NCBI RefSeq assembly: GCF_001428545.1 | Contig: NZ_LMHZ01000078.1 | Span: 62,384-126,383 of the forward strand | Length of the DNA stretch: 64,000 bases | DNA from: Noviherbaspirillum sp. Root189 | Lineage (GTDB): Bacteria; Pseudomonadota; Gammaproteobacteria; Burkholderiales; Burkholderiaceae_D | Direction of reading: 5' to 3' | In this document: in pieces, positions 9,598 through 19,149 of the stretch | Position numbering within the stretch: position 1 is the stretch's first letter | Layout: the number at the start of each line of letters is the position of its first letter | The notes under the pieces: generated by a model | The model's database searches: none | The model's input: the letters and a program-made list of their open reading frames with translations, nothing else | Told to the model about the DNA's origin: nothing | Position numbers and translations under genes: made by a program

Positions 9598-10679
9598 TGC
9601 CGAGCGCGAACATCGAACATCAGCTGGAAGCGATTTTGGGGCCGATCAGCATTGCTCACCCGTGTGGAGAGGACTTGTCGTTCTCGCCAGATTTTGACCG
9701 CATTCATGAGGCCCGCCGTGAGGATGACCCAACTGTCGACTATGGCGAATGGACAATTAATCTCAAGCAGGCAGACTGGCATGCAGTAACAGACATCTGC
9801 ACCAAACTACTTATCGGGCGCAGCAAGGATTTGCGCGTGGCCGCTTGGCTGTGTGAAGGACTGGTGAAGGTTGGCGGACTTAATGGCCTGGCGACCGGTC
9901 TGAATATTGTTTCAGGGCTGATTTGTCGCTTTGGACAAGACCTGTATCCGCATGCAGAAGACGGTGACGATGACCAACGCTTCGGGACCTTGTCCTGGTT
10001 TATTTCACGTTCAACTCAACTTGTGCGGCAAGTTCCATTGACAAATGCAGCGGCAGGACAGTACAGCCTGCTGGACTATGAAACTGCCAGGGCTTTACAG
10101 CCGCAAGTCCAGAAAACCTCGGATCGTCATGCGGAAACAACCGAAAAACCGACACTGGAAAAAATAGCGGCGGCCACTGCCGCGACCGGTGAAGATTGCT
10201 ACAAGACCTGGATTTTCGACGCCGATCGGGCTCGCCAACTGACGGACGAGTTATCCAATCTTGCTGTGACGGCATTTGGGGATAGCTGCCCGTCGTTTAC
10301 ACAACTTGCCGACGGCATAGATGCGGTTCGCGCTCACCTGAACAAAATCGCTGTCGAGCGCGGCATGGGCCGTGAAGTTGACACGAAGGAAGAACGACCT
10401 GAGCCTGAGATCGCCATCCAGCAAAAGGTGATAAGGACGCTATCGGGTGTTTCCGCAGCTGGGCTGACCCGCTCCCAGGCATTGGCGCAGTTGCGTGAAG
10501 TGGCGACATTCTTTCGCGCATCGGAACCGCATAGCCCCGTCGCTTATCTCGCGGACAAGGCTGCAAAATGGGCAGATATGCCGCTTCATGCATGGCTGCA
10601 TGAAGTCGTAAAAGATAGCGGTACGCTTTCTTATCTTGATGAAATGCTGGGACTAAAGGCAAAGGTTGACGAAGCATAA
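9594..10679 (+). CDS. tssA: T6SS cap/assembly protein TssA (ImpA N-terminal domain)
   Basis: 361 residues. The N-terminal ImpA domain shows P-I-S-..-H-P-C-G-E-D-L-S-F-S-P-D-F at about 17-33 and a K-D-L-R-V-A-A-W-L-C-E-G segment, as in TssA proteins. TssA recruits Hcp and baseplate parts and caps the growing sheath. The start ATGATG overlaps the clpV stop (ATGA type), showing translational coupling. It is the last gene of the plus-strand T6SS operon. A perfect 9-bp inverted repeat follows at 10688-10721. Confidence 0.9.
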   Translation: MMPSANIEHQLEAILGPISIAHPCGEDLSFSPDFDRIHEARREDDPTVDYGEWTINLKQADWHAVTDICTKLLIGRSKDLRVAAWLCEGLVKVGGLNGLATGLNIVSGLICRFGQDLYPHAEDGDDDQRFGTLSWFISRSTQLVRQVPLTNAAAGQYSLLDYETARALQPQVQKTSDRHAETTEKPTLEKIAAATAATGEDCYKTWIFDADRARQLTDELSNLAVTAFGDSCPSFTQLADGIDAVRAHLNKIAVERGMGREVDTKEERPEPEIAIQQKVIRTLSGVSAAGLTRSQALAQLREVATFFRASEPHSPVAYLADKAAKWADMPLHAWLHEVVKDSGTLSYLDEMLGLKAKVDEA

Positions 10680-10687
10680 TGTGCCAT

Positions 10688-10721
10688 ATTTGATGCTGGC
10701 CTGCGCGGAGTCGCATCAAAT
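10688..10721. terminator. Inverted repeat after tssA, possible operon end
   Basis: ATTTGATGC (10688-10696) and its perfect complement GCATCAAAT (10713-10721) are separated by 16 nt and lie 8 nt after the tssA stop. A short T run (CAAGGTTTT) follows. It may end the tssB-tssA transcript. The rest of the 255 nt up to 10934, between convergent genes, shows nothing else I can name. Confidence 0.4.
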
Positions 10722-10934
10722 CAAGGTTTTATGTATCCAAGGTATGAAGAGGCGAGTTAAGTAATCGCGTATATCCGAAACACGATGGTAAGGCGTGCCG
10801 ACGAAGGCAGTACACGCTGATGGATGGCAGGCCACGTGGCTCCGCAAGGACGAGGCAAGCGGCATTGAGAAGGCGCTAAGTGTGAATAGACCTATACATT
10901 CATGTAAATGTGAGCGTCTGCCAATGCACAAGCT

Positions 10935-11759
10935 TCATTGACTCAGCCTGAATTCGATGCGTCGGTTTCGTCGCCGACCTTCGGCAGTTGTATTGTCCGT
11001 CAGCGGTTGGTCGGCGCCCAATCCGCTGACCCGCATGATTTGCGGGGTGATACCTTTGGCGACAAGGTAAATTTTGACAGAGTCCGCGCGTGCGCGTGAC
11101 AGGGCGAGATTGCGCACCGCATCGCCGACATTATCCGTATGTCCGACGATATCAATCCGTTTTGTCGGTATCGTTTTAAGCGTCTCTGCAAGCTCGTCAA
11201 GAATTTCTTTTCCTGCCACGGTAAGCAATGCACTTGCATTTTCGAATTCCACCACGCGGTTGCCAAGTACCTGATCGATGGTCCCTTGGCCGGCGGCCGA
11301 CACGCGCAGGCCATTCTTGACAGAGTAGGGCTCGTTGAGCACCCCTGCAAAGCTGTTGCCAATATTCTGACGCGTCGCATCACTCGCCACTTCGCCATGA
11401 ATTGCGATGTTTGTACCTTCAACGACTAGCTGACCTTGATGTACTGACATCAATTGTGGCGTCAGAAGGCTGCTCACGCTGGCTGTCCAGTTCGGTGGCG
11501 CGGCGACTCCCCCAATGCTGATCTGATCGACGACTCTGTCCTGTCCATATACCTGCTGCAGCCTGGCGAGGATGTTTGCTTTGGTTGTGGCGTCCGGAAC
11601 GGCGCCCGACGCGACTATTTTGGCAACACCAAGGTCAGGGGAACGGGCATTTGTTGTCGTTGTAGATTGTGCATGAACAGATTCCATGCATACTGAAAGC
11701 CCCAGTACGGACATCCAGTGGAAGATGAAAAAGGCGAGCGTTGTTGGTGATGGTTTCAT
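10935..11759 (-). CDS. Secreted OmpA-family peptidoglycan-binding protein of the T6SS locus
   Basis: 274 residues from the ATG at 11759. A signal peptide (about residues 1-31, ending V-H-A before Gln) is followed by a region resembling BON-type repeats. The C-terminal OmpA domain (about 170-274) contains I-D-I-V-G-H-T-D-N-V-G-D and N-L-A-L-S-R-A-R-A, the residues that bind diaminopimelate of peptidoglycan. The frame continues 17 codons upstream, but the signal peptide only makes sense from 11759. Its place beside tagF and tssM suggests it anchors the T6SS to the cell wall, as TagL-type proteins do elsewhere. That role is inferred. Confidence 0.8.
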   Translation of the reverse strand: MKPSPTTLAFFIFHWMSVLGLSVCMESVHAQSTTTTNARSPDLGVAKIVASGAVPDATTKANILARLQQVYGQDRVVDQISIGGVAAPPNWTASVSSLLTPQLMSVHQGQLVVEGTNIAIHGEVASDATRQNIGNSFAGVLNEPYSVKNGLRVSAAGQGTIDQVLGNRVVEFENASALLTVAGKEILDELAETLKTIPTKRIDIVGHTDNVGDAVRNLALSRARADSVKIYLVAKGITPQIMRVSGLGADQPLTDNTTAEGRRRNRRIEFRLSQ

Positions 11760-11863
11760 GTGAGAGCAGTTAGGTTTTGCGCCGGAGGCTGCGGCTTGGT
11801 ATACGTCCATTAAATGAGTAAGCCTGATAGTTGATACTTCTATGGACTTATCGTCCTATCAAT

Positions 11864-12862
11864 CTATAACTGCCCCATTTCCTGAAACGTCATGACAATT
11901 TGCTGTAGCAGCAGACTGTCATGGTCCAGATAGGCGGACAACGTCATTACAGTGTTGTCGCTTGACGAGTTGTGCTCCGCCCATGCCGCATTGCTTAAAT
12001 CGATCACGAATTCCCGGGCAGCATCTTCGTCGAAGAGCGCACGGAACATCAGCGGTCTCACCCCGCTAAACGTGATAATCATTTTGCGCTTGCCGTGCAG
12101 TACACCGGAAAGCAGGCTCAGCTCGAGATTGGTGGCACGTAAGAATACATTCATCAGGGTGAGCCAGAATGCTTCTACAAAAGGACGACTTGAGGGATCT
12201 TCTGGCAAGGGCAGGGCGATCGCCTTACTGGGTGGGTAGATGGATACGCTTGGTTTTCTTTGCAATGGATACAGCAGGCAATGCAGGGCGAGCACGATTT
12301 GCCGTATCGTTGCCTCATGGCCGCAAAGGCCAAGCAGACTTGTCAGACCCGCGACGGTCGTGTTTGCCAGAAAGCGGCTGAAATGTTCGGCCGAGGCCTG
12401 GTGCGACAGGCAGTGGCCATGGCCTGTTTCGGAAAGCCACGCCAGTGCATCAGATGCAGAATCACTTGTTACCGCGAGTTCAGCCTTTTTGCGTCTGCTG
12501 CTCGTGTGCCGGTCAAAGCAGATCGGTCCAAGAGTCAGTAGATGATGTGGTTCCGCAACTTCAAACACCGTCCCCGCAACGAAAGGAAAACGGCGCAATG
12601 ATGCGTCGCGACCAGGCACGATGGTTCCATGAATGGCATGTTTTCGTTGCGTTCCCATGAAAAGAAAGTCGATCGGCTCTGCATGATCGTAACAGGCCTT
12701 CCAGTGCGGCACGGCGATGAGATCTTCCATGCCTTGGGCAATCCATCGATCGATGAGCGCAATGACCCGAGCGCCGCCTGCGCTCTTGATAAAATCTCCG
12801 CGAGATCTGATTTTGCCAAAGTAGAACGCGCAAGGGTTGCGCTGGAATTCGGATGAAGTCAT
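11864..12862 (-). CDS. tagF: T6SS-associated protein TagF (ImpM/SciT)
   Basis: 332 residues with the TagF opening: F-Y-F-G-K-I-R-S-R-G-D-F-I-K near residue 13 and W-I-A-Q-G-M near 40. TagF proteins act as post-translational brakes on T6SS firing or assembly in Pseudomonas. Here it overlaps the end of tssM by 4 nt (ATGA) on the minus strand, so the two are co-translated. No PppA/PpkA phosphatase-kinase pair is visible in the window, so threonine-phosphorylation control cannot be claimed. Confidence 0.9.
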   Translation of the reverse strand: MTSSEFQRNPCAFYFGKIRSRGDFIKSAGGARVIALIDRWIAQGMEDLIAVPHWKACYDHAEPIDFLFMGTQRKHAIHGTIVPGRDASLRRFPFVAGTVFEVAEPHHLLTLGPICFDRHTSSRRKKAELAVTSDSASDALAWLSETGHGHCLSHQASAEHFSRFLANTTVAGLTSLLGLCGHEATIRQIVLALHCLLYPLQRKPSVSIYPPSKAIALPLPEDPSSRPFVEAFWLTLMNVFLRATNLELSLLSGVLHGKRKMIITFSGVRPLMFRALFDEDAAREFVIDLSNAAWAEHNSSSDNTVMTLSAYLDHDSLLLQQIVMTFQEMGQL

Positions 12863-15800
12863 TTTCCTGTTGCTCCGTTTACAGCGGAGCCGCGTAAAGC
12901 CGGGTCAGCTCCTGCGATGACGGCCGGAAGAGTCAGGCCGCGCAACGCGTTGTCAGCCCCGGAATTAGACGTGCCTGTACCTGTCCTCGCATCGCTGATG
13001 AGTTTGAAGTTGAGCGACACGGTGTGATTTTCGGCACTCCAGCTCATGACAAAACTTCCATTGTCAAGTTTTCGCCGCTGGGCGGCATTGATTAGTTTTT
13101 CCAGGCCGAACTGGCCCTGGAAGTTGGCGATCTCCAGGCTCTTGCCGTCGGCCGCCACTGCGGAAATGCGTGCTCCGGGAACGCCTTGCGGAGACGGCCA
13201 GACAAAGTTCACCCAATCCTGCTGCCCGTTACGGTAACGCATGGTCTGCCCGTCAATGTCTACGGTGTATTCGACGATGCCAGGATTGGATACGGGCTGA
13301 AACTGGAATTGTGTCGTTGGTGCGCTGGCGTTCATCGTTCCACCGGCAGTCTGTCCTTGTATGCCGACATAGCGCGGCAAATTGTTCAGAAATGCCGGGT
13401 TGAGTCTGATACCCATGTCGGCCCAAGTACGTGCGTACACCGTGTCGCCGCGGCGAATAACCAGCGGCCCTAATGTGGATTGAACAAATCGGGAAATCGC
13501 TCCTTCATTGCCAAAGATTTGCCCGATTTCCGTGGGCGTTGCTTCCACACGTGATCCGGCCGAAAAGGGATACTTAGAGGCGAGTGAGCGGCTGTAGTGG
13601 TCAAATACTTGTGCGCTCCAGTTACGGTTCAATTCCAGTTCGCTCGGCGTAACGAGGACCGAAAAAGCTTGCATCAGGGGCCGGACAAGCAAGGGGCGAA
13701 TGGTGCCACGCTCGCTGTCCGGCATACCGGTCAACATACTTTCGTCGATATATTTCAAGGCTTCAGCCAGTTCCGATCCGTTTCCGTCCAGGGTTGCCTG
13801 CATCAGTTGCTTGCTGGCCGGGCCGATATCGCCGGAGTTCTTGATCTGGTTAAAGCGAGATCTGATCTTTGAAAGTTGTGCGAGATAGCCCGTCATGATT
13901 GTTGTTCCACCGCTCTCGTGTCGGACGCCGACCAGACGGGCTATCGCGGCGAATTCTTTGCCGATCGGTCCAGTTTGCGCCTCTACCGGCTTCGTCGGGG
14001 CACTTTCCAGCTTGATATTGACCTGTGACGGTGCCTGACGAAGGATGGTTGTGCGCATCCATTGCAGGATGCCGCTTTTTGCGCTCTGCATGCCAAGATT
14101 CATCGCTGATGGATTGTCCCACGAGGTTTGCTTGTACAACATCTGCAGCAAGGCGTTTAAGGGCGAACTTTCAGGATCTCCAAGAAGGTTCATGCTTTGC
14201 ACCGCGCGGTCGAAGGAGGTGAACTCCGCGATCGTGACGCCTTGCATGAATTTCTTCCACTCGGCGATATATTCGGCCTTATACATTCGGATCAGATCCC
14301 GCCGAATTTGTTCAGGACTACCTTCCAGTGAAAGGTCGTCGCGTGCTGCAGTCTTCAAAACCCAATCGGCACTGCGCAATTCCTTAGTGCTGGCGTCCTT
14401 GATGGCACCCTCGATAAACTGTTCCCATGCCTCACGTGTAAACGCGCCTGAAATGGCATGACTCCCTGCAATGAAATCTTTGCCACTGTCACCGACAATC
14501 GATGCAACAGTAATGTTAGGAAACCGAGTGGAGGCGCGCATCCTGATTTCCCCGAAGACGCGCGCCTGCGCAGGTGTGCCCTTAATAACGGTACGCAGGG
14601 TATCGCGTGACTGATCAACCAGTGCAAGCTTATTTTCAATCAGCGGGAAGTCCGGTTCGGCAGCCTGTGCAAGATAAAAGCGAAGGATTTTTTCAGCACT
14701 ACGGATTACTTGCTCGCGCGATGCATTCCCACGATTCACTTCCAGCCAGTTGCGCCAGAAACGGGTGAGCTGATCGCCCAGATGCCCTGTCTCGACACGG
14801 TCCCGGTTTGCAAGCATCAAATATGTTTTGAGCGCGTTATAGGCATCATCGGGGTTGGCAGGGGACAGGTCCTGATAGAGAGTGGTAGATTTTCGTGGCG
14901 TCCCATCCGATAGCGCTGCCAGCGTGTTAGCAACGGCTCCGACGTTTGGCCTGGCATGTTGTGTCACACCAGCTTCGGTTTTGAGGTTGCCGGCCGCAAC
15001 ATCGGTCAGGAATCGCTCCAGCGCGGCAGTAACTGGTACAAGCATCAGTTGTTGCAAGCCCTTGAAATATTCCGATCTCAGTTTGTTCTCATGACGCTCG
15101 CCCTGGTAAAGACCGAAGCCCAGCGAGAGCGGTTTGCTGACGCGATAGCGCTGCAGTTGCTCAAGCCGATCCTGCAATAGCTCTAACGCTTCGAGTCGGG
15201 AAGCGAGATCAACGCGTGTCTCTTGAATTTTTGCGGCTTTATCGAGATCTGCCTGAATGTTTGCCAGATATTGGCGGTTAGCAGTGTATGACCAGCCCCA
15301 GGCGGCAATCAGGAGACCCAGTGCCAGCGCGCCGCCATAGAAGCCGACCTGGCGCAGCAGGAGCTTGCGCCTGCTCGCGTATTGGCGGACCAGGTTGCGA
15401 TCAGCAAAGATCACTGCGGAAAACAGGTTTTTAAGAAAGAACCCGGTGTTTGAGCTAATGGTGGCCGTAAGGCGCCGACCGGTGGACAGACGGTACTGCT
15501 GCATCAGGCGCTGGCTGGTGGTGGGAGTGCCGACGCCTTCCTGTATCGCGCTGGTAAAGTAAAAGCCACGAAAAACCGGTTTGAACTGGAATGGGTTATC
15601 TTCAAACAGTGTCGCCAAAAACGTGCGCAGCTGCTGCCTTACGCCCTGAAACTCGACTGGAAACGTCAACGTTCCCGGACTGGTGGCCTGTCCCCGGTTG
15701 AGCGACATGCGAGTGGTGGCCATCTCACGCAGTCCGTCTGCCAGATGATTGAAGTGCTGATCAAAGAGAGTGACTGCGTTTGCCGTCTGGCTCGCATCGT

Positions 15801-16662
15801 AGGGCAGGGTAGCGCCCCAGACGCGTCCGCGTTCATCTTCATCGGAATCTTCGAAGAAATCTGCGAAGCCGGCAATCAGGTCCACCTTGGTGAAAACGAC
15901 ATAGACAGGAGCGAACAATGCAAGTTGCTCGGTCAATTCCTGTACGCGCTGGCGCAACTGCTTGGCCAGCATAATGGTGGCATCCGGCCGATTTGCGGAA
16001 AGTTCAGCAATGCTGGCAACAATAACGATGCCGTTGATGGGAGCCTTGGGACGGTATTTTTTTAACAGGCCAAGAAAACCGAACCATTCGTTGCGATCTT
16101 CTTCCTGTACCGCATAGCGTCCGGCGGTATCAAGAAGAATTCCTTCGGTGGTAAAAAACCAGTCGCAATTACGTGTGCCGCCTATTCCCTGGACTGCCCG
16201 CCCACCCTTATCGGAAAAAGGGAAATTAAGCCCTGAGTTCAGGATTGCGGTGCTCTTGCCTGCCGCGGGATTGCCGATCACGATATACCAGGGCATCTCG
16301 TACAAGGCCGCGCTCCCGGTTGTCTGGCCGAGTTTGGATGTCTTGATGGTATGGATCGCTTCGAGCAGGCGTTGGCGCAGCATTTCGACATCGTCTTTTT
16401 TGTCGGCCGGGGCAAGTTTCACGGCTTCGCTTGCATGGTCCTGAAACATGGTGTCCATTGCCAACGAAGCTTTTCGCGAGGCTCCCCAGCGCACGGCCCA
16501 GTATGCCGCCCATATCAGCAGGCAGAAAGCGATGCTCATGGCAATCCATCGTGTGCGTACATCGAAGAGTATCCCCACGAGATAAAGGACTGAGGCAAGC
16601 AGCAGCAGTCCAAGTGCAGAGGTCGTATATGGGCTTTTCAGGAAATTAAACATCCGGGTCAT
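12859..16662 (-). CDS. tssM: T6SS membrane complex protein TssM (IcmF/ImpL)
   Basis: 1267 residues from the ATG at 16662. Two N-terminal membrane segments (about 15-32 and 39-57) are followed by a cytoplasmic GTPase-like domain with Walker A GNPAAGKST (130-138), a third membrane segment around 440-460, and a long periplasmic part ending in the IcmF C-terminal domain. TssM, TssJ and TssL form the trans-envelope channel. The frame is open to 16800, but the first 46 residues there are unlike the family. An ATG at 16653 is an alternative start. tssJ and tssL are absent from the window. Confidence 0.93.
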   Translation of the reverse strand: MTRMFNFLKSPYTTSALGLLLLASVLYLVGILFDVRTRWIAMSIAFCLLIWAAYWAVRWGASRKASLAMDTMFQDHASEAVKLAPADKKDDVEMLRQRLLEAIHTIKTSKLGQTTGSAALYEMPWYIVIGNPAAGKSTAILNSGLNFPFSDKGGRAVQGIGGTRNCDWFFTTEGILLDTAGRYAVQEEDRNEWFGFLGLLKKYRPKAPINGIVIVASIAELSANRPDATIMLAKQLRQRVQELTEQLALFAPVYVVFTKVDLIAGFADFFEDSDEDERGRVWGATLPYDASQTANAVTLFDQHFNHLADGLREMATTRMSLNRGQATSPGTLTFPVEFQGVRQQLRTFLATLFEDNPFQFKPVFRGFYFTSAIQEGVGTPTTSQRLMQQYRLSTGRRLTATISSNTGFFLKNLFSAVIFADRNLVRQYASRRKLLLRQVGFYGGALALGLLIAAWGWSYTANRQYLANIQADLDKAAKIQETRVDLASRLEALELLQDRLEQLQRYRVSKPLSLGFGLYQGERHENKLRSEYFKGLQQLMLVPVTAALERFLTDVAAGNLKTEAGVTQHARPNVGAVANTLAALSDGTPRKSTTLYQDLSPANPDDAYNALKTYLMLANRDRVETGHLGDQLTRFWRNWLEVNRGNASREQVIRSAEKILRFYLAQAAEPDFPLIENKLALVDQSRDTLRTVIKGTPAQARVFGEIRMRASTRFPNITVASIVGDSGKDFIAGSHAISGAFTREAWEQFIEGAIKDASTKELRSADWVLKTAARDDLSLEGSPEQIRRDLIRMYKAEYIAEWKKFMQGVTIAEFTSFDRAVQSMNLLGDPESSPLNALLQMLYKQTSWDNPSAMNLGMQSAKSGILQWMRTTILRQAPSQVNIKLESAPTKPVEAQTGPIGKEFAAIARLVGVRHESGGTTIMTGYLAQLSKIRSRFNQIKNSGDIGPASKQLMQATLDGNGSELAEALKYIDESMLTGMPDSERGTIRPLLVRPLMQAFSVLVTPSELELNRNWSAQVFDHYSRSLASKYPFSAGSRVEATPTEIGQIFGNEGAISRFVQSTLGPLVIRRGDTVYARTWADMGIRLNPAFLNNLPRYVGIQGQTAGGTMNASAPTTQFQFQPVSNPGIVEYTVDIDGQTMRYRNGQQDWVNFVWPSPQGVPGARISAVAADGKSLEIANFQGQFGLEKLINAAQRRKLDNGSFVMSWSAENHTVSLNFKLISDARTGTGTSNSGADNALRGLTLPAVIAGADPALRGSAVNGATGK

Positions 16663-17013
16663 GGTGAACTGTGGGCGGATTAATGACGCCTTGATGGTCG
16701 GTGGCTGAAAAATGTTGTCTTCGGTTCGGCGCTGATGCAGTGCGCGTAGTAGAGTGAAATTGCAAAGCCGAGGGCATGAGATAACGGCACTTGGGCGCAA
16801 TCAGATGCCTCAGAAATACTCTTTAGATAAATTGCAAAAATAACAATTAGTTAATGATAGTGCAATAAATGTTATTTGCGCAATAAACTTTCGAGCCGAT
16901 TCCAACATGGACAAAGCGACGACGGTAAAGTCGTCTAACCGCTGCGTACATTGAACTGCGGCTTTTTTATCCTGGAAGGTAGCGCGGTACCGATCAAGCT
17001 ACGCCGATAAACC

Positions 17014-17850
17014 CTATTTTTGCGCGTGGTGTCTTGCTGCCGGATTTCGAAGCTCGACATGTCCGAAGTCGCGCATAGTCCAGTGACCACCCCATGTGAG
17101 TCCCACCGACTCGGCATACTGTCCATACAGCTGATATCCCTTCATCGCCCACGGGTCCTTTTCGGATATGACCAGGCGTCCGTCGCGATAAAAGCCGTTG
17201 TCTGCGGCCAGTCCGAACTGGTGAAAGCTTTGAAATGCCTTCGCATTGGTGACATGCGGGCCCATCTTCGCCAAGGAATTCTGTCGTTCCGGGCTCCGGT
17301 AGCCTTCAATCAGCGCCATCTTGTAACCATGATTTTCCATCAGTCGAAAGACAGTGAGCAGGCGTTGGCGAAAATCGGGATTCAATAGCGACCATTCGCG
17401 GCTCGCCGATGCGAGCTCAACACGTTCCGATTCGATCTCGCGTGTGCTGAAGGTCTCTGGAGGAAGCGGCGGTGGAGGAACCAGTTGTTCGCCCTGTAGC
17501 AATGCCATGACTACCGGATCACTGTTCGCGGGAAGATCCTCGTAGCCACCAATATCCGGCCCTCGTGCAAACCATTGGACAATCAGGGCGGGAGCGCCAA
17601 GCAACGAGAAGACGAGCAGGAACCTCTTGCGCTGCTGCCGGATTGCCTGCGCCACCCTTCCGCAATTTCCTGCTACGCATATCGGTCCAGCCCATATCAG
17701 GGTGCTTATACGGTTCGCGTGAGCGCTGGCGCGCATAATGAGCACATCTGTTTCCTTTCGGATTCCTGTCTTGCGTTCCGCAGGCAGAACAAGCCAGCCA
17801 GCCAGCGCAATGGCAGGAAGGTAGACCGCGACCAGCCAAAAGAAAAGCAA
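17014..17850 (-). CDS. Membrane-anchored M15-type peptidoglycan peptidase, T6SS locus (TagX-like)
   Basis: 278 residues from a TTG at 17850 with a GAGG site 5 nt upstream; no in-frame ATG is available. Two N-terminal hydrophobic segments (about 4-22 and 77-94) anchor it. The C-terminal domain has the LAS/M15 zinc motif S-F-H-Q-F-G-L-A-A-D with His210 and Asp217, plus G-H-V-E-L with His264. These are the zinc ligands of VanY/L-alanoyl-D-glutamate peptidases. In Acinetobacter the L,D-endopeptidase TagX opens peptidoglycan for T6SS assembly. The setting here suggests the same job, though substrate specificity is inferred. Confidence 0.8.
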   Translation of the reverse strand: MLFFWLVAVYLPAIALAGWLVLPAERKTGIRKETDVLIMRASAHANRISTLIWAGPICVAGNCGRVAQAIRQQRKRFLLVFSLLGAPALIVQWFARGPDIGGYEDLPANSDPVVMALLQGEQLVPPPPLPPETFSTREIESERVELASASREWSLLNPDFRQRLLTVFRLMENHGYKMALIEGYRSPERQNSLAKMGPHVTNAKAFQSFHQFGLAADNGFYRDGRLVISEKDPWAMKGYQLYGQYAESVGLTWGGHWTMRDFGHVELRNPAARHHAQK

Positions 17851-17968
17851 ATTCGCCTCATAAATAAATGCAATTAATACAACTAAAGCATTATTATATT
17901 GGCAATTTTGCCGTGCGCTAACAAGTTATTTCAACTCGGCGTGATCAGCATGTATGTAAAGGAAAATA

Positions 17969-18985
17969 ATGAAAAACCCTGTGGGCAGCGAATCGGCAGC
18001 CAGCAAAACGGCAGAGCGGCCGTCTCTGTACGACGGTGCAGTCGGCGCCGGTCGTGCATCAGAGGCGTTTAGCATTCTGGATGCGCTGGACGCGCCTGCA
18101 AAGAAATCAGGTGTGGCTAAATGGATGTTGGTCCTGATTGTGATTGCGTTATTGGGCACTGCGCTGCTTCTCTATTCTGCGAAGAAGACCGGAGTTACTT
18201 CTGCAAGGCAGCTTGAGCTGACCGCATTTACCCAGTTCCTCAGCAACAGAAGTGAAAAGCAATTGCCGGACGAACCAAAGGCCGCCGGCTGGCTGCCTTC
18301 CACGGATTTCGCCATGCCGTCTACGACAACGAAGACTGATACACCGCAGCCCGAGCAGACGGCGGCCGTTTTCTCATCTCCATCGATGCCTTCAGAAAGG
18401 CAACAACAGGCCGCGATGGTCCCGGAGGCTTCCGTTGCACAAGCTGTTACCAAAGTTGCCGGCGCTGCCGGAGCAGTCTCGGGACCAGCTGCAGAACCAA
18501 TCGTTCCGCCGCCTGCCAAGCCTGCACAACATACGCCACATAAGAAAGCCAAGCCCGTGGCGTCAAAGCCAGTACGACAACAGTCCACGGTGACGGATCG
18601 AACCTCAGCAAAGCCCAGCCGCGCGCCGACATCGCGTGTACAAGGCAAGAAGGATGACAGGGACGTGGACTTGATCGCTGCTTTGCTTTCTCACGTCGGC
18701 GTAGCAGGAAGTGATCGACGCGAACTCACCGCTGTACCCGCACGCAAGACGAATACCCTGAGCCGCGAAGGGACGTCGGGCCCTTCGTTAAAAAAGAGTG
18801 GTGCACCGGATGCCGGCCGTGATGTCGTGCTGCAATCAGTGGGCGATACAATCGACACACTCGTCAAGAGATGTCAGGCACTTGGTTTTTTCGAAGGGCA
18901 GTTATGCCGCTTGCGCATCTGTTCCGGCCATGGGGGAAGGGACGCCGCATGTCCGGTGAACAGCCTGGACCGGTCGGACTCGTAG
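17969..18985 (+). CDS. Single-pass membrane protein of unknown function, T6SS-linked
   Basis: 338 residues. A short cytoplasmic N-terminus is followed by one membrane segment (about 52-70), a long Pro/Ala/Ser/Lys-rich spacer (about 100-225), and a compact C-terminal region with four cysteines within about 30 residues (C-Q-A-L-G-F-F-E-G-Q-L-C-R-L-R-I-C ... A-C-P). I do not recognise a named family. The layout (anchor, flexible periplasmic spacer, Cys-containing end domain) suggests a periplasm-spanning protein with disulfides. It is transcribed divergently from the M15 peptidase, 118 nt apart, at the edge of the T6SS locus. Confidence 0.65.
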   Translation: MKNPVGSESAASKTAERPSLYDGAVGAGRASEAFSILDALDAPAKKSGVAKWMLVLIVIALLGTALLLYSAKKTGVTSARQLELTAFTQFLSNRSEKQLPDEPKAAGWLPSTDFAMPSTTTKTDTPQPEQTAAVFSSPSMPSERQQQAAMVPEASVAQAVTKVAGAAGAVSGPAAEPIVPPPAKPAQHTPHKKAKPVASKPVRQQSTVTDRTSAKPSRAPTSRVQGKKDDRDVDLIAALLSHVGVAGSDRRELTAVPARKTNTLSREGTSGPSLKKSGAPDAGRDVVLQSVGDTIDTLVKRCQALGFFEGQLCRLRICSGHGGRDAACPVNSLDRSDS

Positions 18986-19149
18986 AATCGGTTTCCTGTT
19001 GAAGGGCAAAGCGATGAGTTGATTTACCCTGCGGGACAGGATGTGAAAAGCGGTGTTGGCGGTTCATGCAGTCGGCGGGCAGGGACCGCCTGGTGCGGTA
19101 AAGTGCTCGCGGCGTTTCGGCATCTGGTCGACATCAGCGCCAGAGTAGT

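Noticed and set aside
16918-16935. GACGAC-GGTAAA-GTCGTC hairpin between tssM and the M15 peptidase genes
   Set aside because: Only a 6-bp stem without a T run; not enough to call a terminator or operator.
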